The notes beneath the pieces are model-generated. The model was not told the DNA's origin and did not search any database. It worked only from the letters and a program-made list of their open reading frames with translations. Source: an uncultured Bacilli bacterium (lineage in GTDB: Bacteria > Bacillota_I > Bacilli_A > RFN20 > CAG-826). From it: DNA of 6,145 bases. The stretch is taken from contig CAKPJO010000095.1 of assembly GCA_934162685.1 (NCBI GenBank), forward strand, positions 1 through 6,145. Reading direction: 5' to 3'. Made by a program: the position numbers and the translations under genes. Below are positions 1-4,786 of the stretch, in pieces; the stretch's first letter is position 1, and each line of letters starts with the position of its first letter.

Positions 1-535
1 CTTTAATATATTTTTTAACAAAATTATTTATATCATTTTCAGAATAATAATTACCTTTTTCTAAATAGTAATCATATTTTTTTTGAAAATCATTATCAGT
101 AATTTCATTTAAAATATTAAGAGAATCTTCACATGCATCACGAGAATGAACAATAATTGGTAATTTATATTTATTAGCAATTTCAATTTGCTTAATAAAT
201 ACTTGTTTTTGAATTTCCTGTTTTGCTTTATCTTTTTCCCAATAATAATCTAAACCAATTTCTCCAATAGCAACAATTTTAGGATTATCTGGTATTAAAG
301 AAAATAAACTAAAAGCCCCATCAATATTATCTTTAGTTATTTCTTCCGGTTGTAAACCTATTGCGCCAAAAATGTTTTTTTCTTTTATTAATTCAAACAC
401 TTTTTTTGATGAATCATAATCATAACCTGGAACAACAATCATTTTTACATTGTTTTCATTAGCTTCTTTAATCAACTCATCTTTTTTTATAAATAATTCT
501 TCACTATTTAAGTGACAATGCGTATCAAAAAACAT
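1..535 (-). CDS. tatD: TatD-family metal-dependent DNase, N-terminal part (cut by window edge)
   Basis: This is the first 178 codons of a TatD/YcfH-type metal-dependent hydrolase (TIM-barrel amidohydrolase fold), a family of about 255 residues with 3'-5' exonuclease or DNase activity. Visible metal-site motifs are DTHCHLN at residues 4-10 (ligands H6 and H8), GEIGLDY at 91-97 (E92) and PIIVHSRD at 126-133 (H130). The start is the ATG at 535-533, two bases after the mnmE stop codon. A weak purine run (GTGGGGAAA) within the last mnmE codons may serve as its ribosome site, so translation is probably coupled to mnmE. Two oddities are seen. The usual GxHP motif reads GLQP at 60-63. After HSRDACEDSLNILNE (about 130-144), where the family normally soon shows a G-x-x-HCFSGS motif, about 34 polar, Asn/Lys/Tyr-rich residues run to the window edge without it. 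The C-terminal half lies outside the window. Family assignment is firm; the exact substrate is not known. Confidence 0.9.
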   Translation of the reverse strand, partial: MFFDTHCHLNSEELFIKKDELIKEANENNVKMIVVPGYDYDSSKKVFELIKEKNIFGAIGLQPEEITKDNIDGAFSLFSLIPDNPKIVAIGEIGLDYYWEKDKAKQEIQKQVFIKQIEIANKYKLPIIVHSRDACEDSLNILNEITDNDFQKKYDYYLEKGNYYSENDINNFVKKYIK

Positions 536-537
536 AT

Positions 538-1860
538 TTATTTCCCCACACAAAATCTTGCAAATATTTCTTTAGATATATCAACATTTGTTTCATTTCC
601 TAAAATTGCTTGAATTGCGTTATAAGCATTAGTTAACGAAACTGAAATTAAATCAACTGGTAAGCCGTTTTTTGCATCTTCAATGGCTTTTAATATCTCA
701 ATATTGGCTTTTTTAAGTAATCCAATTTGTCTAGAATTATTTAAAGAAGGTCTTAAGAAACTTTCATTACTTACTCCCACTCTATTTAACATTTCATTAA
801 CTAAAGAATCAACATCACCATTTTTAGCGGAAATACTAATTCCCTCTACACTAGAACTTATATCTGATTTATTATGAACAATAATCACATTTTTGTCTTT
901 AGTTTGATCAATAAGTTCTTGATCATCTTTATCTAACTTTTTACTTGCATCAAGCAAAAGAAGTACTAAATCTGCTTGATCAATGGTTTTCTTTGCTTTG
1001 TTAATACCGATTGATTCTACAACATCGGAAGATTCATGAATTCCAGCTGTATCAAACATATGGAATGTAATACCTTTAAGAGTTACATCACCTTCCACAA
1101 TATCACGTGTTGTACCAGCAATATCTGTGACAATAGCCTTATCTTCTTTTAATAAAGCATTTAATAATGATGATTTGCCAACATTAGGTTTACCAATAAT
1201 AGCAACGTTAATACCTTCTTTGATTTTTTCTCCTTCTTGACCTTCTTTAATAAGTTTTAAAATATATTGATGTATTTTATTTCCTTCACTAATGATTTTA
1301 TCAATAGTAACTACTTCAATATCTTCATACTCTGGATAATCAATATTTACTTCAATGTTAGCAAGAAGTGCGGCTAAAGAATCATTTAAAGGCGCAAGTA
1401 ACTTAGTTGTTTTTCCTTCAAGAGAAAGAAGTGATAATTTTTTTGCTTCTTTAGAAGTAGCATTAATAACATCATTAATTGCTTCTGCTTGAATTAAATC
1501 TATTCTTCCATTCATATATGCGCGAGAAGAAAACTCGCCCCGTGTGGCTAATCTTGCTCCATTTTTAATTAATAACTCTATTATTTCGTTAGCTATTAAT
1601 AAAGAACCATGGCACATAATTTCTATACTATTTTCTCCTGTAAAACTATGTGGTTTAATATAATTTAATAAGATTACTTCATCGATTATTTCTTCATCGT
1701 CTTTTATAAAGCCATAATTAATTTGGCGTTTTGTTAATTTTTTAATATCTTTAGAAAAAACTTTAGAAACTATATCATAACTTTCTTCGCCACTTACACG
1801 AATTACCGCGATTGCGGATTTCATTGGGGCTGTAGCTAAAGCAACAATGGTATCTAACAT
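538..1860 (-). CDS. mnmE: tRNA modification GTPase MnmE (TrmE)
   Basis: MnmE works with MnmG to install aminomethyl or carboxymethylaminomethyl groups at C5 of wobble uridine U34 in certain tRNAs, using a folate one-carbon donor and K+-stimulated GTP hydrolysis. Numbered from the preferred start, the protein has 440 residues. The TrmE N-terminal folate-binding domain covers about 1-117 (SFTGENSIEIMCHGS at 72-86, GEF at 108-110, NGRIDL at 117-122). A helical domain flanks an inserted Ras-like G domain at about 215-365: G1 GKPNVGKS at 223-230, G2 TTRD at 250-253, G3 DTAG at 270-273, G4 NKSD at 330-333, G5 SAK near 344. The C-terminus is FCVGK with the conserved Cys437. An in-frame GTG at 1869 would add three residues, but it lies inside the Shine-Dalgarno AGAGGTG (1873-1867). 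That site is 6 nt from the ATG at 1860, giving MLDTIVALATAP, which matches the family N-terminus. It is separated from jag by a terminator and is followed by tatD after 2 nt. All catalytic motifs are intact. Confidence 0.97.
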   Translation of the reverse strand: MLDTIVALATAPMKSAIAVIRVSGEESYDIVSKVFSKDIKKLTKRQINYGFIKDDEEIIDEVILLNYIKPHSFTGENSIEIMCHGSLLIANEIIELLIKNGARLATRGEFSSRAYMNGRIDLIQAEAINDVINATSKEAKKLSLLSLEGKTTKLLAPLNDSLAALLANIEVNIDYPEYEDIEVVTIDKIISEGNKIHQYILKLIKEGQEGEKIKEGINVAIIGKPNVGKSSLLNALLKEDKAIVTDIAGTTRDIVEGDVTLKGITFHMFDTAGIHESSDVVESIGINKAKKTIDQADLVLLLLDASKKLDKDDQELIDQTKDKNVIIVHNKSDISSSVEGISISAKNGDVDSLVNEMLNRVGVSNESFLRPSLNNSRQIGLLKKANIEILKAIEDAKNGLPVDLISVSLTNAYNAIQAILGNETNVDISKEIFARFCVGK

Positions 1861-1866
1861 AAGTTT

Positions 1867-1873
1867 CACCTCT
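1867..1873 (-). promoter_or_regulatory. Ribosome binding site that decides the mnmE start
   Basis: On the minus strand the site reads AGAGGTG and ends 6 nt before the ATG at 1860-1858. The upstream in-frame GTG (1869-1867) is part of this Shine-Dalgarno sequence itself, so it cannot be the start that the site serves. Confidence 0.85.
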
Positions 1874-1891
1874 TATAATAATTATTTTAGC

Positions 1892-1920
1892 AAAAAAAGA
1901 AGAACCATTATAGGTTCTCT
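1892..1920 (-). terminator. Rho-independent terminator between jag and mnmE
   Basis: Read on the minus strand, the arm AGAACC (1918-1913), a 6-nt loop TATAAT and the arm GGTTCT (1906-1901) are followed by TC and seven T. The stem is 6 bp plus a possible G-U extension. It lies just after the tandem TAA TAA stops of jag, the right position to end or reduce the rnpA-yidC-jag transcript. The short stem and only 3 G-C pairs suggest that part of the transcription may read through into mnmE. There is no matching T-tract for the plus strand. Confidence 0.75.
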
Positions 1921-1923
1921 TTA

Positions 1924-2523
1924 TTAATCAACATATTTAATTGTAATTTGACGTTTATGTCCTTCGCCAATGCTTTCAGTTTTAATGTTTTTAAACTTAG
2001 CTAATGCGTTATGAATAACTCTTCTTTCATCAGCAGGCATTGGATCTAATGTAGCAGTTGCTTTTGTCTTTTGAACGTCATGAGCAACTCTTTTAGCCAT
2101 ACGGATAAGTTTTTGATATTTATCATTCTTATATTCCGCAACATCTAATAAAATTCTAAATCTTCTTTTGAATTTTGAAGATACTGCTAATTTAGCTAAT
2201 TCATTAATTGCTTGTAATGTTTTACCATTTTTACCAATTAAGATTGAATTGTTTTCACTTGATAAAGATACACGAATAATATCATCTGATAATGTTGATT
2301 TAGTTGTAACATCAATACCAAATTCTTTAATTGCATTCTTTAAATAATTTTCCACAAATTCAATTACATCTGATAAATCATAAGCCAAAATTACAGCTTT
2401 CTTACTAAATAAACCTTTTTTCTCTTCAAGAACTTCAAACATTAATGATTCAGGTTCAATCATTAATTCAGCACAAGCAAGCATTTTAGCTGCTTCAACT
2501 GTTTTTGCTTCATACTTTTTCAT
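1924..2523 (-). CDS. jag: Jag/KhpB RNA-binding protein (Jag-N, KH, R3H domains)
   Basis: Jag (KhpB, EloR, SpoIIIJ-associated protein) is a cytoplasmic RNA-binding protein, usually about 200-210 residues, that often pairs with KhpA. In streptococci it has been tied to cell elongation and division. The 199 residues here show the full order: a Jag-N domain at about 1-50 (GLFSKKAVI at 37-45), a linker, a KH domain at about 70-130 with the GxxG loop GKNG at 97-100, and an R3H domain at about 135-199 with Arg167-x3-His171 in ADERRVIH. The start ATG at 2523-2521 is one base after the yidC TAG. Its Shine-Dalgarno (GAGGAAG) is buried in the last yidC codons about 10 nt upstream, which suggests translational coupling. 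Two tandem TAA stops and a hairpin terminator follow. Being next to yidC is typical of the family. Domain assignment is certain; the physiological target in this organism is unknown. Confidence 0.95.
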   Translation of the reverse strand: MKKYEAKTVEAAKMLACAELMIEPESLMFEVLEEKKGLFSKKAVILAYDLSDVIEFVENYLKNAIKEFGIDVTTKSTLSDDIIRVSLSSENNSILIGKNGKTLQAINELAKLAVSSKFKRRFRILLDVAEYKNDKYQKLIRMAKRVAHDVQKTKATATLDPMPADERRVIHNALAKFKNIKTESIGEGHKRQITIKYVD

Positions 2524-2524
2524 A

Positions 2525-3904
2525 CTAATTTTTCTTCCTCTTAATTATTTTTTGTGTGATTAATGTTTGAATAATAGATATAAGCGCACTTACTAACCAA
2601 TATACACCCATTGCTGATGGTAAACTAATACCCATAACAATAATCATAATTAACATTACATTACTCATCATCTTCATTTGAGATTGATTCTTATCTACAG
2701 CATTGTTCTTACCCATTTTTGCAACATTCTTATCAGCTTTCTTTTGCATCCATTGTGGTAATTTCATCGATACTAATTGAGCTCCTGCCATTAAGACGAA
2801 TAATACAATTGCGGTAATATAAGTACCTGGATTTGGACTTGAGAAATTAATCATTTCTTTACCTAAAGAAGCACTTAATTCCAAACCAAATATATCACCA
2901 GTTGATAATATAGCAGCACCTTGTAAAGCACCCCATACACAAATAAAGATTGGGAATTGAACAATCATTACGATTAGTTGTGTTAATGGATTTACTTTAT
3001 TTTTCTTATATAAGTCCATTTGTGCTTGCGCTAAACGTTGCTTTTCATATTGATTAGTATCAGCATTAGGATATTTTTCTTGAATTTTTCTTAATTCTGG
3101 TTGTAATGCAGTCATCTTAGTTTGAGCAATAGTGGATTTAAATGTGAATAACATCATTAATCCACGAACGATTACAGTAATTAACACAATAGCTAATAAT
3201 TGTCCCCATCCATTCGCACCAAATGCTACAGACATTTTGTGTACGCCCCAAGAGATTGGATAAACAAATAATCCTTCAAATAAGCCACCATACTTCCAAG
3301 CATATCCCCATGATTTTCCTTCAACATCATAGACACCTGTTTTTCCACCAAACTTACCATCTTCTGGTGTAATACATGTACGATATGAATTAGATAATGT
3401 TTGAAGTTGATTTTTATAATATGTAACAAAATCAGTTGATGGCCCTTTTTTGGCATTTTCTAAGCTTGCACTATTAAAATCTTCAACAATCTTATCAAAA
3501 TTTTTCCAAAGTTCTCTTTCATTAGAACTTGATTCAGCATAGTTATCATCTAAGTATAATGCATAACCAAACTTTGCTAAAATTTGAGTTTCTAATGGTT
3601 GATCATCTAATTCTCCATCAGTTTTGATTGAATCTAAGTTATTGTTTGTTCTTGCATTAGCTTCTAAAGTAGCAATTTCTAATGTTTTAGAATCAAACTC
3701 AACCCAGAATTCATCTGATGGAATATCATTTGTCTCTTTGGCATTTTCAATTAATTTGTTTCTTCCTTCTACGGTGCCATATTCGGTATACCACATTGAT
3801 GCTTTATCTTTGTTAGAACAAAAGTTCGCAGTACAACTTGACATCACGAATCCAACAAATAATAGAGCAACAAATGCTTTAAACCATTTTTTTAGTTTAT
3901 TCAT
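2525..3904 (-). CDS. yidC: Membrane protein insertase YidC/SpoIIIJ/Oxa1 family, lipoprotein type with a large extracytoplasmic domain
   Basis: YidC inserts and folds membrane proteins, alone or with SecYEG. The 459 residues begin with a basic n-region and hydrophobic stretch (about 1-20) ending in a lipobox-like MSSC with Cys24, so a lipid-anchored N-terminus is likely. Residues 25 to about 205 are hydrophilic and presumably outside the membrane. The insertase core follows: an amphipathic segment at about 207-226, TM1 at about 233-255 with the key Arg247 (LITVIVRGLMM), a charged coiled hairpin at about 263-304, TM2 at about 308-332, TM3 at about 361-382, and TM4-TM5 at about 412-450 with a Pro429 turn. 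A short basic tail (KIIKRKKN) ends the protein. Gram-positive YidC is usually 260-310 residues, so the added length is all in the N-terminal domain. The start overlaps the end of rnpA by 8 nt and has a strong AGGAGG 7 nt upstream. The gene ends in TAG, 1 nt before jag. Confidence 0.96.
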   Translation of the reverse strand: MNKLKKWFKAFVALLFVGFVMSSCTANFCSNKDKASMWYTEYGTVEGRNKLIENAKETNDIPSDEFWVEFDSKTLEIATLEANARTNNNLDSIKTDGELDDQPLETQILAKFGYALYLDDNYAESSSNERELWKNFDKIVEDFNSASLENAKKGPSTDFVTYYKNQLQTLSNSYRTCITPEDGKFGGKTGVYDVEGKSWGYAWKYGGLFEGLFVYPISWGVHKMSVAFGANGWGQLLAIVLITVIVRGLMMLFTFKSTIAQTKMTALQPELRKIQEKYPNADTNQYEKQRLAQAQMDLYKKNKVNPLTQLIVMIVQFPIFICVWGALQGAAILSTGDIFGLELSASLGKEMINFSSPNPGTYITAIVLFVLMAGAQLVSMKLPQWMQKKADKNVAKMGKNNAVDKNQSQMKMMSNVMLIMIIVMGISLPSAMGVYWLVSALISIIQTLITQKIIKRKKN

Positions 3905-4238
3905 TTATTTTCCTCCTAATCTTCTCTAAAGAATGTAAAAATATTGTTTGATTCTCTAAAAAAGAGTTATTTTTATAGTTTTGCCTTACAATTATTATAA
4001 CATCAACTTTTTGCAAATTATCTTTTAAATTATAAAACATATGTCGAACTTGTCTTTTGATGTTATTTCTTTTAACAGCATTGCCTATCTTCTTTGATAC
4101 AGATATTCCAACTCTTACAATGTCATCTTTGTTATTTTCATAGTAGATGACAAAAGAATTGTTTTTTTCAACTTTATTAGAACGGATGATTTTTTGAAAC
4201 TCTTCGTGTTTTTTAACACGATGCTCTTTGTCGATCAT
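3897..4238 (-). CDS. rnpA: Ribonuclease P protein component (RnpA)
   Basis: RnpA is the small basic protein subunit of RNase P, which together with the catalytic RNA matures the 5' ends of tRNAs. The preferred product has 113 residues, the family norm being about 110-120. It shows the N-terminal aromatic/basic motif (KHEEFQKIIRSN), the central FVIYY strand, VGISVSKKIGNAV, and the RNA-binding signature KRNNIKRQVR at about 56-65, matching the RNR motif. The start is set by a perfect AGGAGG at 4250-4245: it abuts an ATG at 4244 with no spacing but is 6 nt from the ATG at 4238, giving MIDKEHRVKKHEEF. The first two residues of the longer reading (MN) are therefore probably not made. The TAA lies inside the yidC start region (8-nt overlap), and a hairpin separates the gene from rpmH upstream. 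The rpmH-rnpA pair is nearly universal in bacteria. Confidence 0.96.
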   Translation of the reverse strand: MIDKEHRVKKHEEFQKIIRSNKVEKNNSFVIYYENNKDDIVRVGISVSKKIGNAVKRNNIKRQVRHMFYNLKDNLQKVDVIIIVRQNYKNNSFLENQTIFLHSLEKIRRKINE

Positions 4239-4244
4239 ATTCAT

Positions 4245-4250
4245 CCTCCT
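4245..4250 (-). promoter_or_regulatory. Ribosome binding site that decides the rnpA start
   Basis: A full AGGAGG on the minus strand directly abuts an in-frame ATG (4244-4242), which is too close to be used, and lies 6 nt before a second in-frame ATG (4238-4236), the usual spacing. Confidence 0.85.
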
Positions 4251-4261
4251 TTTTATAATCT

Positions 4262-4294
4262 TAAAAAGCCACTAGGAATTACTCACTAGTGGCT
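4262..4294 (-). terminator. Terminator or attenuator hairpin between rpmH and rnpA
   Basis: On the minus strand a perfect 9-bp stem, AGCCACTAG (4294-4286) with CTAGTGGCT (4275-4267), encloses a 10-nt loop and runs into four to five T. It starts 9 nt after the rpmH stop codon and ends about 12 nt before the rnpA Shine-Dalgarno. I see no convincing promoter between hairpin and rnpA. It therefore probably acts as a partial terminator that lets far more L34 than RNase P protein be made, with rnpA-yidC-jag fed by read-through. A comparable arrangement is known in E. coli. Confidence 0.8.
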
Positions 4295-4303
4295 AAGAAA
4301 AAA

Positions 4304-4438
4304 TTAAGCAGATAAGACTTTTCTTCCTTTGGCACGACGTCTTGCTAAGACATTTCTACCATTTGGAGTAGCCATTCTAGCTCTAAATCCATGTACAGAT
4401 TGTTTTTTTCTTTTACTTGGTTGATACGTTCTTTTCAT
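4304..4438 (-). CDS. rpmH: 50S ribosomal protein L34
   Basis: This gene encodes L34, a small, very basic protein of the large ribosomal subunit. The product is exactly 44 residues, the standard length, and follows the family consensus throughout: it begins MKRTYQPSKRKK, continues VHGFRARMATPNGR (15-28) and ends ARRRAKGRKVLSA. The start ATG at 4438-4436 has a strong GGAGGTG Shine-Dalgarno 6 nt upstream, and the stop is TAA at 4306-4304. A sigma-A type promoter lies about 40-70 bp upstream in the origin region and a hairpin terminator follows directly. The gene is transcribed divergently from dnaA, the standard arrangement at Gram-positive origins. Confidence 0.98.
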   Translation of the reverse strand: MKRTYQPSKRKKQSVHGFRARMATPNGRNVLARRRAKGRKVLSA

Positions 4439-4478
4439 AAATCACACCTCCGATTCGAAACAGATATACGCGTAAATA

Positions 4479-4507
4479 ATTCTAAAGATTTATTTTATAT
4501 AAGTCAA
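4479..4507 (-). promoter_or_regulatory. Sigma-A type promoter of rpmH
   Basis: On the minus strand TTGACT (4507-4502) and TAGAAT (4484-4479) are separated by exactly 17 bp, each one mismatch from the TTGACA/TATAAT consensus. Transcription would start near 4471-4473, giving a leader of about 33 nt with the rpmH Shine-Dalgarno. It is the best promoter match I found in the window and should drive rpmH and, through the hairpin, the genes after it. Confidence 0.85.
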
Positions 4508-4600
4508 TACTTATATAGAAATTTTACTTTTTTTATAGAGATTAAAAATTTGAAATTTTGCTATCTTTTGTTGAAAAAGAAATATTCCACAAATTAAACA

Positions 4601-4617
4601 TTATCCACAGTGGATAA
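4601..4617. repeat. 17-bp perfect palindrome formed by two overlapping DnaA boxes
   Basis: TTATCCAC-A-GTGGATAA has 8-bp arms around a single central A. It contains one perfect DnaA box on the plus strand and a one-mismatch box on the minus strand that share the central base. Confidence 0.95.
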
Positions 4618-4630
4618 ATTTATAAGCAAG

Positions 4631-4657
4631 TTTTCCACAGTGATATTTTGTGGAAAA
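4631..4657. repeat. Inverted pair of identical 9-mer DnaA boxes
   Basis: TTTTCCACA (4631-4639) and its exact reverse complement TGTGGAAAA (4649-4657) are separated by 9 bp. Because they are DnaA-box variants inside the origin, paired protein binding is a better explanation than an RNA hairpin; no T-tract follows. Confidence 0.9.
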
Positions 4658-4730
4658 TGTGGATTTGTTGATAAAATGGTTATATTTTTATAGTTTTCCT
4701 GTGGAAAAATAAATTTAATTGCTTTTTTAA

Positions 4731-4759
4731 TTAAAATTTATCAACATTTGTGGTACAAT
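4731..4759 (+). promoter_or_regulatory. Probable dnaA promoter with a DnaA box in its spacer
   Basis: An extended -10 (TGG followed by TACAAT at 4754-4759, one mismatch from TATAAT) lies 17 bp after a weaker -35, TTAAAA at 4731-4736 (4 of 6). Transcription would start near 4766, leaving a leader of about 20 nt that carries the GGAGG ribosome site (4773-4777, 9 nt before the ATG). A DnaA box (4738-4746) lies between the two promoter elements, which would suit autorepression by DnaA. The -35 is weak, so the call rests mainly on the extended -10 and its position. Confidence 0.6.
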
Positions 4760-4786
4760 TTTTCGTGGTATTGGAGGAATAGTTTT

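Larger units (their letters stand above)
4583..4746. other. oriC: Replication origin region: DnaA-box cluster upstream of dnaA (oriC)
   Basis: This is most of the 348-bp non-coding gap between rpmH and dnaA. Against the consensus TTATCCACA, plus-strand boxes are TTATCCACA at 4601-4609 (perfect), TTTTCCACA at 4631-4639 (1 mismatch), TTATCAACA at 4738-4746 (1 mismatch) and TATTCCACA at 4583-4591 (2 mismatches). Minus-strand boxes are TTATCCACT at 4609-4617 (1), TTTTCCACA at 4649-4657 (1), AAATCCACA at 4658-4666 (2), TTATCAACA at 4666-4674 (1) and TTTTCCACA at 4700-4708 (1). The stretch 4671-4699 and above all 4709-4740 is almost pure A/T and is a candidate unwinding site. In several Firmicutes the origin is split on both sides of dnaA, and the dnaA-dnaN gap is outside this window, so the true melting site could lie there. 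Positions 4508-4582 are AT-rich and hold nothing else I can name. Confidence 0.9.

Noticed and set aside
683..877. Plus-strand open frame of 64 codons within mnmE
   Set aside because: It lies wholly inside the clearly real mnmE on the other strand, resembles no family I know, and has no ribosome site.
1861..1869. GTG start for mnmE giving three extra residues (MKL)
   Set aside because: The GTG is part of the Shine-Dalgarno AGAGGTG; the ATG at 1860 has correct spacing and matches the family N-terminus.
3226..3456. Minus-strand open frame of 76 codons inside yidC
   Set aside because: It is an alternative frame of the yidC extracytoplasmic domain. The yidC frame is intact through this stretch, so it is not a frameshift remnant, and the product is low-complexity His/Ile/Lys-rich.
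3624..3929. Plus-strand open frame of 101 codons opposite the start of yidC
   Set aside because: It is antisense to the yidC signal peptide and N-terminal domain, with no Shine-Dalgarno and no recognisable product.
4239..4244. Upstream ATG for rnpA giving two extra residues (MN)
   Set aside because: It touches the AGGAGG with no spacing, whereas the next in-frame ATG at 4238 is 6 nt away.
4391..4597. Plus-strand open frame of 68 codons across the rpmH start and promoter
   Set aside because: It covers the start of rpmH and its promoter in antisense and runs into the DnaA-box region; it is a chance frame in AT-rich DNA.
4540..4700. DnaA-trio repeats (TAG-like triplets) marking the unwinding site
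   Set aside because: Only isolated TAG triplets are present, not in a phased run next to a box; not enough to call.
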